Source: Runella aurantiaca
Lineage (GTDB): Bacteria; Bacteroidota; Bacteroidia; Cytophagales; Spirosomataceae
Assembly: GCF_003339505.1 (NCBI RefSeq)
Contig: NZ_QPIW01000007.1
Location: 62,001 to 126,000 of the forward strand
Direction: 5' to 3'
DNA length: 64,000 bases
This document shows, in pieces, positions 26,161 to 34,749 of this stretch. Made by a program: the position numbers and the translations under genes. How positions within the stretch are numbered: the first letter of the stretch is position 1; each line of letters begins with the position of its first letter. The notes beneath the pieces were generated by a model. It ran no database searches, was not told the DNA's origin, and saw nothing but the letters and a program-made list of their open reading frames with translations.

Positions 26161-26592
26161 TCAATACCAAGTTCGGCGCTCGCGCAGTTTGCTAAAGAGC
26201 GAAACCACGTTTCGATTGCGTTTGAGAGCCCGCCCTTTGCGGCGTGAAACGGGCAGTTGAATCCCATTTTTGAGTAAAACAAAATCGGAAGTCATCGACA
26301 CAATGCAATTTCGATTGACCAAATAAGACTTATGAATTCTAATAAACTCGGTATCTTCCAGTACTTTATCAAAATGCTTTAATGTCTTAGCCTCCAAGTA
26401 GGTCTTTCCGTCTTTGGCAAAAAAACGGGTATAATTCACCTCTGATTGGAGGTACATAATGCTTTGAATATCAATGGTTCTGACCAATCCACCGATGTGA
26501 ATACAAAGGCGGTGAATGGGAGTTTCTTCAAGTTGAGGTAGCGAAAAGAGTTGTGGCTGCGACATGGCTAAAGTTGATTTAGAGATTTTCAA
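26161..26592 (-). CDS. LytTR-family DNA-binding protein without receiver domain
   Basis: The 143-residue protein has a LytTR domain at about residues 35-125: IQSIMYLQSEVNYTRFFAKD, then FIRIHKSYLVN and VLLKNGIQLPVSRRKGRALK. No receiver, membrane or sensor domain is present, so activity must be set by expression level or another protein. A second start at Met10 (26565) is possible. LytTR proteins bind direct repeats upstream of surface and polysaccharide genes; targets here are unknown. It lies between DUF4159 and rsmE on the same strand. Confidence 0.88.
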   Translation of the reverse strand: MKISKSTLAMSQPQLFSLPQLEETPIHRLCIHIGGLVRTIDIQSIMYLQSEVNYTRFFAKDGKTYLEAKTLKHFDKVLEDTEFIRIHKSYLVNRNCIVSMTSDFVLLKNGIQLPVSRRKGRALKRNRNVVSLFSKLRERRTWY

Positions 26593-26690
26593 TGCCCCAA
26601 AGGTGGGGTTTGAAGCGGCCCTAATTCAAATAAGAAACAGTGAATCGTACCAATAGCCAAGTGAACCGTAGAGAACTTACAAGCGAAGCG

Positions 26691-27401
26691 TTAGGATTGG
26701 GATATAATATTCACCAAATGAAGCGTTTGGCAAGCCACCAAAGCGGCCGTTTCGGTGCGTAAACGCGTATTACCGAGCGTTACCATCTCAAATCCGTGCT
26801 GTTGGGTTAACTGTATTTCGGCCTCCGTAAAATCTCCTTCGGGGCCAATCACAACGGTATAATTCTGTTCAGGACTGGCTTTCTTTAATAAATGCGCGGG
26901 GATTTTACCTTCGGGCAAATGCGCAATGAACCTCTGAGTAGTATTGACCGTAGGGATATATTTTCCAAAATCACCCACTTCCCTGATTTGGGGCAAAAAG
27001 GCCTGCAACGACTGTTTCATGGCCGAAACGGCGATTTTGTGCAGACGTTCCAACTTCATGTTGCGTCGTTCGGAATGTTTGGTATAAAAAAACGAAACGG
27101 TATCAATCCCGATTTCGGTCGCTTTTTCCACAAACCACTCAATTCGGTCCATGTTTTTGGTCGGGGCCAACGCAACTTCAATCCGAAAGGGGCGCGGGTG
27201 CTGTACCGTTTGTTGAACCACTTTTAAATTACAACGTTTGGGCGTACTGCTTTGCACAACGGCATCATACCAACTCCCCTGCCCGTCCGTAACCCGCACC
27301 GCTTCCCCTTCACGCAAACGCAGTACTTTGGCGGCATGAAAAGCTTCGTCCTCGATTAATGCAGAGAGTTCGGAGAAATTAGGCTGGTAAAAGAGATGCA
27401 T
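26691..27401 (-). CDS. rsmE: 16S rRNA (uracil1498-N3)-methyltransferase
   Basis: RsmE methylates U1498 of 16S rRNA. The 236-residue SPOUT-class protein starts MHLFYQPNFSELSALIEDEA with an OB/PUA-like N-terminal domain. It carries the knot motifs YTVVIGPEGDFTEAEI and MVTLGNTRLRTETAALVACQ near the C-terminus, which bind S-adenosylmethionine. Its ATG overlaps the stop of the upstream VWA gene by one base (TAATG), so translation is coupled. Confidence 0.96.
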   Translation of the reverse strand: MHLFYQPNFSELSALIEDEAFHAAKVLRLREGEAVRVTDGQGSWYDAVVQSSTPKRCNLKVVQQTVQHPRPFRIEVALAPTKNMDRIEWFVEKATEIGIDTVSFFYTKHSERRNMKLERLHKIAVSAMKQSLQAFLPQIREVGDFGKYIPTVNTTQRFIAHLPEGKIPAHLLKKASPEQNYTVVIGPEGDFTEAEIQLTQQHGFEMVTLGNTRLRTETAALVACQTLHLVNIISQS

Positions 27402-28615
27402 TAATTTTCAAATTTAACTTTAGGATTTTTCAAACATTTCATTGCTTGGGTAAGGCCGCTGAGCGTGAGCGGAAACATCCGATTGTCGGCCCATTCTCGA
27501 ATGATACTGATGCTGTGGGTGTATTTCCAGTAATCAGCCACAGTAACGGGATTAAGCCACACAAAATGAGGATATTGCTCTTTAAAACGATTGAGCCAAA
27601 CCAGCCCCGACTCTTCATTGTAATGCTCTACGCTACCGCGTGGATGCGTAATTTCGTAGGAAGCCATGGAAGCGTCACCCACAAAAATCACTTTGTATTC
27701 TTTGTTGTACTTATGCAATACCTCCAAGGTAGGTACGCGTGAACTTCGGCGGGAATTGTCGCGCCAAAGGGTTTCGTAAACGCAGTTATGAAAATAGAAA
27801 TATTCGATGTGTTTAAACTGGTACTTGGCCGCCGAAAACAATTGCGAGCATTGCTCAATGTGCTCATCCATCGAACCGCCTACGTCCAACAACAGTAATA
27901 CTTTAACGTTGTTTTTGCGCGACGGATGCATATGAATGTCCAGAATGCCGCCGTTGCGGCTGGTGCCTTCGATGGTGGCATTCATGTCAAGTTCTTCGTC
28001 CATGCCTTCGCGGGTCAGGATACGCAGTCTGCGCAGGGCCATTTTCATGTTGCGGGTGTTGAGTTCGAGGTCTTCGTCGTAATTTTTATACTCCCGATTT
28101 TCCCAAACTTTGGTGGCCGTACGGTTGCCCGCCGAAGGCCCTTTTACCCGAAATCCCTCTGGGTTATAGCCATTGTTGCCAAAAGGTGAAGTTCCCCCCG
28201 TACCAATCCAAGTATTGCCTCCGTCGTGACGTTCATTTTGTTCTTGAAGCAACTGCTGAAACCGCTCAAAAAGCTTTTCTAAGCCGCCCATTCGTTCAAT
28301 CATCTCTTTTTCTTCGTCGGTCAACTCGCGCGACAACGCATCTTTAAACCATTCGGGCGGCAAATGAGTCTCCAATATTCTTGCTTCGACGGTTTGGGCA
28401 TTTTTGAAATACTCGGCAAAAAGGCGATCAAACAAATCATAATGCATCTCGTTTTTGATGAGCGCCGTGCGACTAAAATAATAGAACTCCTCCGCACTCA
28501 TGTCAATCACCTGTCGTTTTAGCCCTTCCAACAGGTTCAAGTACTCCCCGATAGAAACGGGCAGGGCGTGTTTTTTCAGCAGTAAAAAGAAGTCTAAAAA
28601 CATATTCGCAACCAT
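27401..28615 (-). CDS. VWA domain protein (CoxE-like), partner of MoxR ATPase
   Basis: The roughly 404-residue protein has an N-terminal helical domain (MFLDFFLLLKKHALPVSIGE) and a C-terminal VWA domain with a MIDAS motif, VKVLLLLDVGGSMDEH (DxGxS) near residue 240. MoxR-VWA pairs act like metal-ion-dependent chaperones. The ATG at 28615 follows the MoxR stop by 34 nt; Met5 at 28603 is an equally good start. A longer reading would overlap MoxR. The stop overlaps the rsmE start. No membrane segment is visible. Confidence 0.87.
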   Translation of the reverse strand: MVANMFLDFFLLLKKHALPVSIGEYLNLLEGLKRQVIDMSAEEFYYFSRTALIKNEMHYDLFDRLFAEYFKNAQTVEARILETHLPPEWFKDALSRELTDEEKEMIERMGGLEKLFERFQQLLQEQNERHDGGNTWIGTGGTSPFGNNGYNPEGFRVKGPSAGNRTATKVWENREYKNYDEDLELNTRNMKMALRRLRILTREGMDEELDMNATIEGTSRNGGILDIHMHPSRKNNVKVLLLLDVGGSMDEHIEQCSQLFSAAKYQFKHIEYFYFHNCVYETLWRDNSRRSSRVPTLEVLHKYNKEYKVIFVGDASMASYEITHPRGSVEHYNEESGLVWLNRFKEQYPHFVWLNPVTVADYWKYTHSISIIREWADNRMFPLTLSGLTQAMKCLKNPKVKFEN

Positions 28616-28649
28616 TAAATCAGAAACCCATCCTATCAAAATCGAGTCA

Positions 28650-29498
28650 TTAATAGGGCTTAAAACCTTTTGCCCGTAGAGCCGCGTACAAATCATTGTC
28701 CTGTTCATTTTTGAGCAAAGCACCCAAAAACGGTGGCACTTCGGGCAGTGATTCGAGGTCTTTGAGGTCGTCGGCGGAGACCTTAGCCCACAGAAGCAAT
28801 TTTATCCAATCCAGTAGCTCGCTCGTGGATGGCTTCTTTTTCAGGGCTTTCACGTCGCGCACGGCAAAAAATGCTTTCATGGCGCGCTCAAGCAACTCTT
28901 TGTCCAGTTCGGGATAATGCACGTGTACAATCTGCTGCATAGTATCACGGTCGGGAAAACGAATAAAGTGGAAAAAGCACCGCCGCAAAAACGCATCTGG
29001 CAATTCTTTTTCGTTGTTTGAAGTAATGATAACAATCGGGCGCTGTTTGGCCGCGATGGTGCGGTCGAGTTCATAACAGTAAAACTCCATGCGGTCGAGT
29101 TCCTGCAACAAGTCATTGGGAAACTCAATATCGGCTTTGTCAATCTCATCAATCAGCAATACCACTTGTTCTTCCGACTCAAATGCCTCCCATAATTTCC
29201 CCTTTTTGATGTAGTTTTCGACACTGTACACGCGCTTATCGCCCAATTGCGAATCCCGCAAACGCGACACGGCATCATACTCATAAAGCCCCTGATGCGC
29301 ATTGGTGGTTGATTTTATATGCCACGTTAAGAGCCGTTTACCCAGTGCTTTGGCTACTTCAAAGGCCAGCATGGTCTTACCCGTACCCGGTTCACCTTTC
29401 AGTAAAAGCGGCTTTTGTAAGCTAACTGCGGCATTGACCGCGACCGACAATTCCCGCGTTGCTACGTATTTATCGGTTCCTTCAAATGGGAGATTCAT
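28650..29498 (-). CDS. MoxR-type AAA+ ATPase
   Basis: A 282-residue AAA+ ATPase. Walker A is GEPGTGKT near residues 34-41, Walker B VVLLIDEIDKAD near 110-121, sensor 1 PIVIITSNNEKELPDAFLRR, and the arginine-containing FLRRCFFHF block follows. The ATG at 29498 (MNLPFEGTDKYVATREL) is preferred; an in-frame upstream Met at 29549 would add a poorly conserved leader. It sits directly upstream of the VWA partner in one transcript, and this pairing suggests assembly or activation of another protein complex. The target cannot be read from the sequence. Confidence 0.9.
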   Translation of the reverse strand: MNLPFEGTDKYVATRELSVAVNAAVSLQKPLLLKGEPGTGKTMLAFEVAKALGKRLLTWHIKSTTNAHQGLYEYDAVSRLRDSQLGDKRVYSVENYIKKGKLWEAFESEEQVVLLIDEIDKADIEFPNDLLQELDRMEFYCYELDRTIAAKQRPIVIITSNNEKELPDAFLRRCFFHFIRFPDRDTMQQIVHVHYPELDKELLERAMKAFFAVRDVKALKKKPSTSELLDWIKLLLWAKVSADDLKDLESLPEVPPFLGALLKNEQDNDLYAALRAKGFKPY

Positions 29499-29581
29499 TA
29501 GTATAAAAATTGGGGTTTTCGATTGACGATTTTCGACTGCATTAACCATCTAAATATCAACCAATTACTTTCATTAGATTT

Positions 29582-30256
29582 CTAACTTGGGTTTGTTGTT
29601 TCAATCTTTACAAGATACTGCTCCACAAAATAGTTGAAACTTGGATTTTGTGGATATGCGTTTTTCAGAATCTTTGTTTTACAGAATTCTCGCGATAGTT
29701 TCTGATAGATTTTAGCATCTTTCCGAGTAGGATTTATAATGTCTTTTTTGCTTTTAGTCAACAATTGATTGAGTTTATGGATGCAATTATTGGATGATGC
29801 TTGCGTCTTTTTGTCAGTTGAATAAAGTGGCAACAGCCAACATTCGATTTCATTGACCGATACTGCAAAAAGAATTCTACGTTGATGCGATTCATAAAAT
29901 TCATCTCCAAAGCCATTTTGAAATAGTCCCACAAATTTGGCGATTACTCGTTCAATAAATTCTTCAGTCGACTCACCATGAATCGGAGGTACATCATAAT
30001 TTTTCTCGTGGGAGCAGTCAGTATCAATCTGAATAATAAGGTAATCAATTTGAATAAACGCGTCTTTGAAAAACGAAGATTTACAATACTCAAAGACATT
30101 GTACCAACCACCAAACCCCTGCAAAGCATCAGTAGCATCCCGCAAAGGTGTTAGCGGACGAACATCAAGGTCAAGGTCATTGAAGAAGCCCACCAAAATA
30201 TTTTCCAAAACCACATGGTCGGTGACGCCTTCCGCAATCAGTCCAAAAGTAGGCAT
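29582..30256 (-). CDS. DUF4276-like TOPRIM protein, partner of AAA ATPase
   Basis: The 224-residue protein begins MPTFGLIAEGVTDHVVLENI, in which Glu9 is the TOPRIM glutamate. A DxD pair follows in YLIIQIDTDCSH (Asp78 and Asp80). NEIECWLLPLYS further on is the usual DUF4276-type third block. Such proteins pair with AAA_21 ATPases in OLD-like modules that are often found in defence islands. It starts 3 nt after the ATPase stop, so the two are co-translated. In contrast to the pair at 20-22 kb, both reading frames are intact here. Activity as a nuclease is inferred. Confidence 0.82.
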   Translation of the reverse strand: MPTFGLIAEGVTDHVVLENILVGFFNDLDLDVRPLTPLRDATDALQGFGGWYNVFEYCKSSFFKDAFIQIDYLIIQIDTDCSHEKNYDVPPIHGESTEEFIERVIAKFVGLFQNGFGDEFYESHQRRILFAVSVNEIECWLLPLYSTDKKTQASSNNCIHKLNQLLTKSKKDIINPTRKDAKIYQKLSREFCKTKILKNAYPQNPSFNYFVEQYLVKIETTNPS

Positions 30257-30259
30257 ACA

Positions 30260-31393
30260 TTAAAAGTTTTTAGGAAGCCCACCAATGTATCCTCTCAAAA
30301 ACTGCTCCGACAGCCGCACAGGTTCCTGACCTTCGGGGGTAGGTTTATGGGTAATGCGTAAGGCTTTGGTATGCCCAAGCTTGTTGCGCGAAATAACAAA
30401 AAGACGCTGTTCGTCATCTTTCAAATCAAGCCCATCCAACACGGCAGGGTTGTGGGTAGTCATGATTACCTGTTTATCATGTTCTTTGGCAAGTTGCGTT
30501 AATTGCTGCACCAATCGACTCGCCAGCTTGGGATTCATGGCGTTGTCGATGTTGTCAATGGCAAAAAATTTGGGGGTGTAATCGCTGATAAACAATGAGA
30601 AGTAAAACAGCAGATACAAAAAGCCTTCGTTGGAACTGTGTTGGTCAAAATACGCCAATCCTTCTTCCAAAAAGCGGTCTTTAATACGGATGCGGCGTTC
30701 GGTAAAGCGTAAATCGTTAGGAATTTCAAAACCCTCGAACCAGTCTATCAAGGCCAAGTTTTTTCTTATTTTTTGGAATTGCTCGGGTTTTTCTTCATTT
30801 AAAATTGAAATAAGCTTAAACAATCCTTCTCCTCGAATACCTAACGGCATTATTTGTGATTCATCCTCAAAGCGTCGGAGGAAGTAGTTTTCGGGGGAAT
30901 AAATGAGAAAATCATGAAAATCATTCCAGAACTTCTCCCAAAGTATCTGATTAGTTATATATGTGTCGTTTTTAAATTTAATAATTGATGGATCACTCAA
31001 TTTTTTCTCATCTATTTGGGCGAATGCAGTTGCAAAACCTTCAATTGAGTCTATTTCTCGTTCCCATTTGGAATAAATTTCATTAGTATTTCTAAGTTTA
31101 AAACTTAATTGATGATATGGGGCAATTCTTGTTATATTTATCTTAATATCTTTTTTTAGATTTTTCTTCTCAAATCCACTTCTCATTGACTGGGGCTCAC
31201 TTCGCCTAATTCCCCGAGAACTCAAAAATTCATTATCCAATTTATTCTCTCCAGCTGCTGAGCCCATCGCAATAGCTTCTAAAATATTGCTTTTCCCGCT
31301 GCCGTTTTCACCAATAAACACATTCACTCGCCCCAACTCCAACGTGAGCGACTGAATAGATTTGAAATTTTCAATTGTTACCTGTTGAACCAT
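30260..31393 (-). CDS. AAA_21 ATPase, partner of the DUF4276 TOPRIM protein
   Basis: The 377-residue protein starts MVQQVTIENFKSIQSLTLEL and carries Walker A GENGSGKS at residues 28-35. A long middle region of coiled/helical character follows. Walker B-like KFFAIDNIDNAMNPKLASRL is near 276, and VIMTTHNPAVLDGLD is the switch region. The usual Walker B glutamate is replaced by Asn (DN instead of DE). ATPases paired with DUF4276 proteins often have a DN form here, so this is probably a subfamily trait. C-terminal residues are basic. The gene faces the GMC oxidoreductase gene in the other direction. Confidence 0.87.
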   Translation of the reverse strand: MVQQVTIENFKSIQSLTLELGRVNVFIGENGSGKSNILEAIAMGSAAGENKLDNEFLSSRGIRRSEPQSMRSGFEKKNLKKDIKINITRIAPYHQLSFKLRNTNEIYSKWEREIDSIEGFATAFAQIDEKKLSDPSIIKFKNDTYITNQILWEKFWNDFHDFLIYSPENYFLRRFEDESQIMPLGIRGEGLFKLISILNEEKPEQFQKIRKNLALIDWFEGFEIPNDLRFTERRIRIKDRFLEEGLAYFDQHSSNEGFLYLLFYFSLFISDYTPKFFAIDNIDNAMNPKLASRLVQQLTQLAKEHDKQVIMTTHNPAVLDGLDLKDDEQRLFVISRNKLGHTKALRITHKPTPEGQEPVRLSEQFLRGYIGGLPKNF

Positions 31394-31507
31394 GTCTTTG
31401 CTTTCGCTTCTTTTTCCTGCCGCAAATTACACTTTTTTTATTGTCTCATTGCTTCGTTTGAGCTGCTTAAAAACAACGGGATTAGGAGTATAAAAAAACG
31501 GAATTAG

Positions 31508-31523
31508 ACTTATTATAATAAGT
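31508..31523. repeat. 16-bp perfect palindrome upstream of the GMC gene
   Basis: ACTTATTATAATAAGT lies 29 nt before the GMC ATG. It could be an operator or simply part of an AT-rich promoter. Confidence 0.35.
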
Positions 31524-31552
31524 TAAAGTAAAATCGCATTAACGGTTATAAA

Positions 31553-33277
31553 ATGTACCTCAATACCGAAGTTCAGAAAAATAACACCTACGACGCCATC
31601 GTCATTGGTTCTGGCATCAGCGGTGGCTGGGCCGCCAAAGAATTGACCGAGAAAGGATTACGCACCCTAATGCTCGAACGCGGACGCGACGTAAAACACG
31701 TTGTCGATTATCCCACCACGATGTCGGCACCGTGGGAGATGGCCCACCGTGGACGTCTGCCGCTCGAACTCGCTGACCGCGTGCCGATTCAGCGCAAAAC
31801 GGGCCCTGCCGCCAACGAGTACGGCAATCATTTTTTTGTCAAAGACGACGAACATCCCTATACCCAAATCAAGCCTTTCGACTGGACACGCGGCTATCAG
31901 GTAGGCGGAAAATCGCTGATGTGGGCACGGTGGGTACAGCGCTGGAACGAAGACAATTTTGAAGAAAATGCCCGCGAAGGCATCGGGGTTGATTGGCCCA
32001 TTCGTTACAAAGACCTCGCGCCGTGGTACAGTTACGTCGAGCGTTTTATTGGGGTTTCGGGCAATAAAGACGGCATTAAATCCTTGCCCGACGGCGAGTT
32101 TTTGCCACCTTTTGAGCTTAATTGCCTTGAAAAACATTTCCAAAAAACCGTCGCCAATAAATACAACGACCGGCATTTTATCATCAGTCGCACCGCCAAT
32201 CTGAGCAAGCCTTCGGCAATTCATACGGCCTTGGGTCGCTCGGCCTGTCAGTCGCGCAACTGGTGCAACAGGGGGTGTCCTTATGGGGCCTATTTCAGTA
32301 CCCAATCCTCCACCCTTCCGGCCGCTGTCAAAACAGGAAAGTTGACATTACGCCCGTTTTCCATTGTCCATTCCATCATTTACGACGAAAAAAAGGGGAA
32401 AGCCACGGGAGTACGCGTCATTGACACCAATACCTTAGAAATGACGGAGTTTTATGCCCGAATTATTTTTGTCAATGCCGCTACCATCAACAGCACCGCC
32501 ATTTTGATGAATTCCACTTCGGGGCGTTTTCCCAACGGTTTGGGCAACGACAGCGGCGCACTGGGCCGTTATTTGATGGACCATAACTACCGAATTCGGG
32601 TAAGTGGCATATACGAAGGAGCTGAGTTTAATGATAGCTATTATTTTGGTCGGCGTCCCGCAGGCTCGTACGTCCCACGTTTCAGAAATCTCGGCAACGA
32701 CCGACAAAAAGACTTCGTACGCGGCTACGCTTATGCCTGCGGAGCTGGGCGACAGGGCTGGGAACGTGGCAACGGAAACGACAGTTTTGGGGCAGATTTT
32801 AAAGAAAGCATGACCAAACCTGGCCCTTGGACATTCAGCATGACGGGCATGGGAGAAATGCTCCCGCACGTGGACAACAAAATTGAACTTGACCCTGACA
32901 AAAAGGATAAATGGGGAATGCCAACGCTGAAAATTGATTGTCAATGGCACGAAAATGAAGATAAAATGGTGTTGGATGCGCTCAATCAAGCGCAAGAAAT
33001 GATGCACCATGCGGGCATTAAGGTTACGGCGGCGTTTGATAACCACCAAGCCCCGGGCCTTGCCATCCACGAAATGGGCACCGCCCGCATGGGACGCGAC
33101 CCAAAAACATCGGTTCTCAACGGCTTCAATCAAGTACACGCCTGCAAGAATGTATTTGTCACTGATGGCGCAAGCATGGCTTCATCGGCCTGCCAAAATC
33201 CCTCGCTGACGTACATGGCCCTCACGGCACGCGCCGCTGACTATGCCGTCAAAGAAATGAAGAAAATGAATCTATAA
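31553..33277 (+). CDS. GMC-family FAD oxidoreductase (gluconate dehydrogenase-like)
   Basis: The 574-residue flavoprotein has an N-terminal Rossmann motif YDAIVIGSGISGGWAAKEL (residues 14-32) with the acidic end ERGRD. A GYQVGGKSLMWARWVQRW block marks the FAD-attachment region. The C-terminal GMC domain has the HEMGTARMG block and NPSLTYMALTARAADYA. It probably oxidises a sugar or alcohol. No signal peptide is visible at the N-terminus, and no partner subunit 3 or cytochrome gene is adjacent. The interrupted DUF3267 gene follows 39 nt later. Confidence 0.92.
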   Translation: MYLNTEVQKNNTYDAIVIGSGISGGWAAKELTEKGLRTLMLERGRDVKHVVDYPTTMSAPWEMAHRGRLPLELADRVPIQRKTGPAANEYGNHFFVKDDEHPYTQIKPFDWTRGYQVGGKSLMWARWVQRWNEDNFEENAREGIGVDWPIRYKDLAPWYSYVERFIGVSGNKDGIKSLPDGEFLPPFELNCLEKHFQKTVANKYNDRHFIISRTANLSKPSAIHTALGRSACQSRNWCNRGCPYGAYFSTQSSTLPAAVKTGKLTLRPFSIVHSIIYDEKKGKATGVRVIDTNTLEMTEFYARIIFVNAATINSTAILMNSTSGRFPNGLGNDSGALGRYLMDHNYRIRVSGIYEGAEFNDSYYFGRRPAGSYVPRFRNLGNDRQKDFVRGYAYACGAGRQGWERGNGNDSFGADFKESMTKPGPWTFSMTGMGEMLPHVDNKIELDPDKKDKWGMPTLKIDCQWHENEDKMVLDALNQAQEMMHHAGIKVTAAFDNHQAPGLAIHEMGTARMGRDPKTSVLNGFNQVHACKNVFVTDGASMASSACQNPSLTYMALTARAADYAVKEMKKMNL

Positions 33278-33316
33278 ACTTTTTATTTCCTTCGTGGTTT
33301 TTATGAAAAACAACGT

Positions 33317-33982
33317 ATGAAACCCACCGTAGAACAACTGCACGACGCTAACTCTTATGAATTGATTGACTCTTTCCACGTGGATGAAATGGGAAAATTT
33401 CTGATGCAAGAATTAGGAATGAAACAGCCTGATAACCAACCCACCCAACCCAAATAAAACGCCAAATCGCTGCTTTTTTTCGCAGTGTTTGCTGGCATTG
33501 GGGGTGTTGTGGGCTGGTCAATCGGTAAATTCATCCCAAAATCAGAAGGTGGATTAGATACCTTTGCCACCCAATTCGGCCTCGCGTTCCTGTGTTTTTT
33601 TATTGTTTTACTCCCCATCCACGAAGCCATCCACGGGTTATTCTTTAAGCTGATTGGTGCCCAAAAAGTAGGTTTTGGGTGGTCAATGAAAAGCCTGATT
33701 GTGTACGCTTACGCCCAAAAATTTGTCATGACCCTCCGCGAAAATGCGTTGGTGGCCGCCATGCCCTTTGTGGTCATTACAATTTCGCTCACTGTTCTAT
33801 GGTTTATTTTTCCGCAATGGCAGTTTTTTTGGGGAAGCGCCCTATTGCTGCATACTTTCGCTTGCATGGGCGATTTTATCCTGATTCGTTATTTTTACAA
33901 AAACCGTACCTCTCAGATGTACACTTACGACGATATTGAAGAGAAGAATTATTCGTACTTTTTTCGCAAAAAATCAAGATAA
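33317..33982 (+). pseudogene. DUF3267 putative zincin membrane peptidase interrupted by an in-frame ochre stop
   Basis: From ATG 33317 the frame runs 46 codons (MKPTVEQLHDANSYELIDSF and on) to TAA at 33455-33457. The same frame then continues without a stop for 174 codons to 33982. The second part has four hydrophobic stretches and HEAIHG, the HExxH zinc motif of DUF3267, near codon 101. A restart at GTG 33485 could give 165 residues with the catalytic core. The N-terminal part matches the usual position of this family's cytoplasmic start, so one damaged gene, or a base-call error, is the simplest reading. Confidence 0.75.
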
Positions 33983-34034
33983 CCGTCTGACGGTTAATAC
34001 ATTCCAAAACCAAAGCATCTGACGGTTTGGTTTT
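33981..34034. repeat. palindromic repeat cluster, related to the element at 50198
   Basis: AACCGTCTGACGGTT (33981-33995) is a perfect palindrome with one central base. Further right, GCATCTGACGGTTTGG (34015-34030) matches 50201-50216 in 15 of 16 positions. A hairpin with arms AAAACCAAA (34006-34014) and TTTGGTTTT (34026-34034) overlaps it and could terminate both convergent genes. It looks like a small dispersed palindromic element. Confidence 0.6.
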
Positions 34035-34035
34035 C

Positions 34036-34740
34036 TCAGTAGACTTTCATGGCCTCACCCAGTTTGAACTCTACTGAAACATGTTGGGGTAATGCTTCAA
34101 AACGGTAGCCCAAAGCTGAAAAATGTTCAAGAAATCGGGGCAATACATAACTCATGTTACGCCAAGCTTTGAGGCTGTCGTGCATGACCACGATTGAACC
34201 CGCTTGCGTGTGTTTCAGCGTTTTTTCCAGGCAATGCTCGGGAGAAAGGTATTTTTCAAAGTCACCCGTTAGTACTTCCCACATCACAATGTGGTAATCA
34301 TTGAGGAGCGGCTTGGCCTGACTCAATTTAATGCGTCCGTATGGAGGCCGAAACAAGTTTGTTTTTACGGGCAAAATATCTTGACACTGGGCCACGTTTT
34401 GCCAATAGGTTGCATCGTCGGTTTTCCAACCGTTGAGGTGATTGTGCGTATGATTGCCAACGCTGTGTCCATTGACAACCAATTGCGAAAAAATATCGGG
34501 ATATTTCAACACATTATCACCAATGCAAAAAAAGGTGGCTTTGGCATCAAAGTGGTCCAATTGTTCCAATACCCACTCTGTCACATCGGGGATGGGGCCA
34601 TCATCGAAGGTAAGATAAATGATGTTTTCGTCCGTCGAAATATTCCACACGAAAGGTGTGTAGAAAGCCTTGAGCAGGCGGGGTGATTTGTGAACAAACA
34701 ATGGAATCATTCGCTGTAAATAGTGAGTTTTGTCCGTCAA
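34036..34740 (-). CDS. polysaccharide deacetylase (NodB/CE4 family)
   Basis: The 234-residue protein removes acetyl groups from an N-acetylated glycan such as peptidoglycan or an exopolysaccharide. The metal-binding motif is IIYLTFDDGPIPDV (TFDDGP) near residue 42. The HSVGNHTHNH block (HxxxH-like) is near 92, RPPYGR near 132, and IVVMHDS near 188. No signal peptide is visible; the ATG at Met11 (MIPLFVHKSPRLLKAF) is an alternative start. It lies 9 nt downstream of the GT2 gene on the same strand, so both probably work on the same glycan. Confidence 0.91.
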   Translation of the reverse strand: MTDKTHYLQRMIPLFVHKSPRLLKAFYTPFVWNISTDENIIYLTFDDGPIPDVTEWVLEQLDHFDAKATFFCIGDNVLKYPDIFSQLVVNGHSVGNHTHNHLNGWKTDDATYWQNVAQCQDILPVKTNLFRPPYGRIKLSQAKPLLNDYHIVMWEVLTGDFEKYLSPEHCLEKTLKHTQAGSIVVMHDSLKAWRNMSYVLPRFLEHFSALGYRFEALPQHVSVEFKLGEAMKVY

Positions 34741-34749
34741 CTGTACTTT

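Noticed and set aside
31667-33139. Two long antisense frames (over 200 residues) inside the GMC gene
   Set aside because: They mirror the codon structure of the strong GMC gene, have no start context or domain, and the sense protein is certain.
20611-33457. Possible stop-codon reassignment or recoding (in-frame TAG and TAA in two genes)
   Set aside because: All three stop codons end ordinary genes throughout the window, and no recoding signal was seen near either site; mutation or base-call error is simpler.
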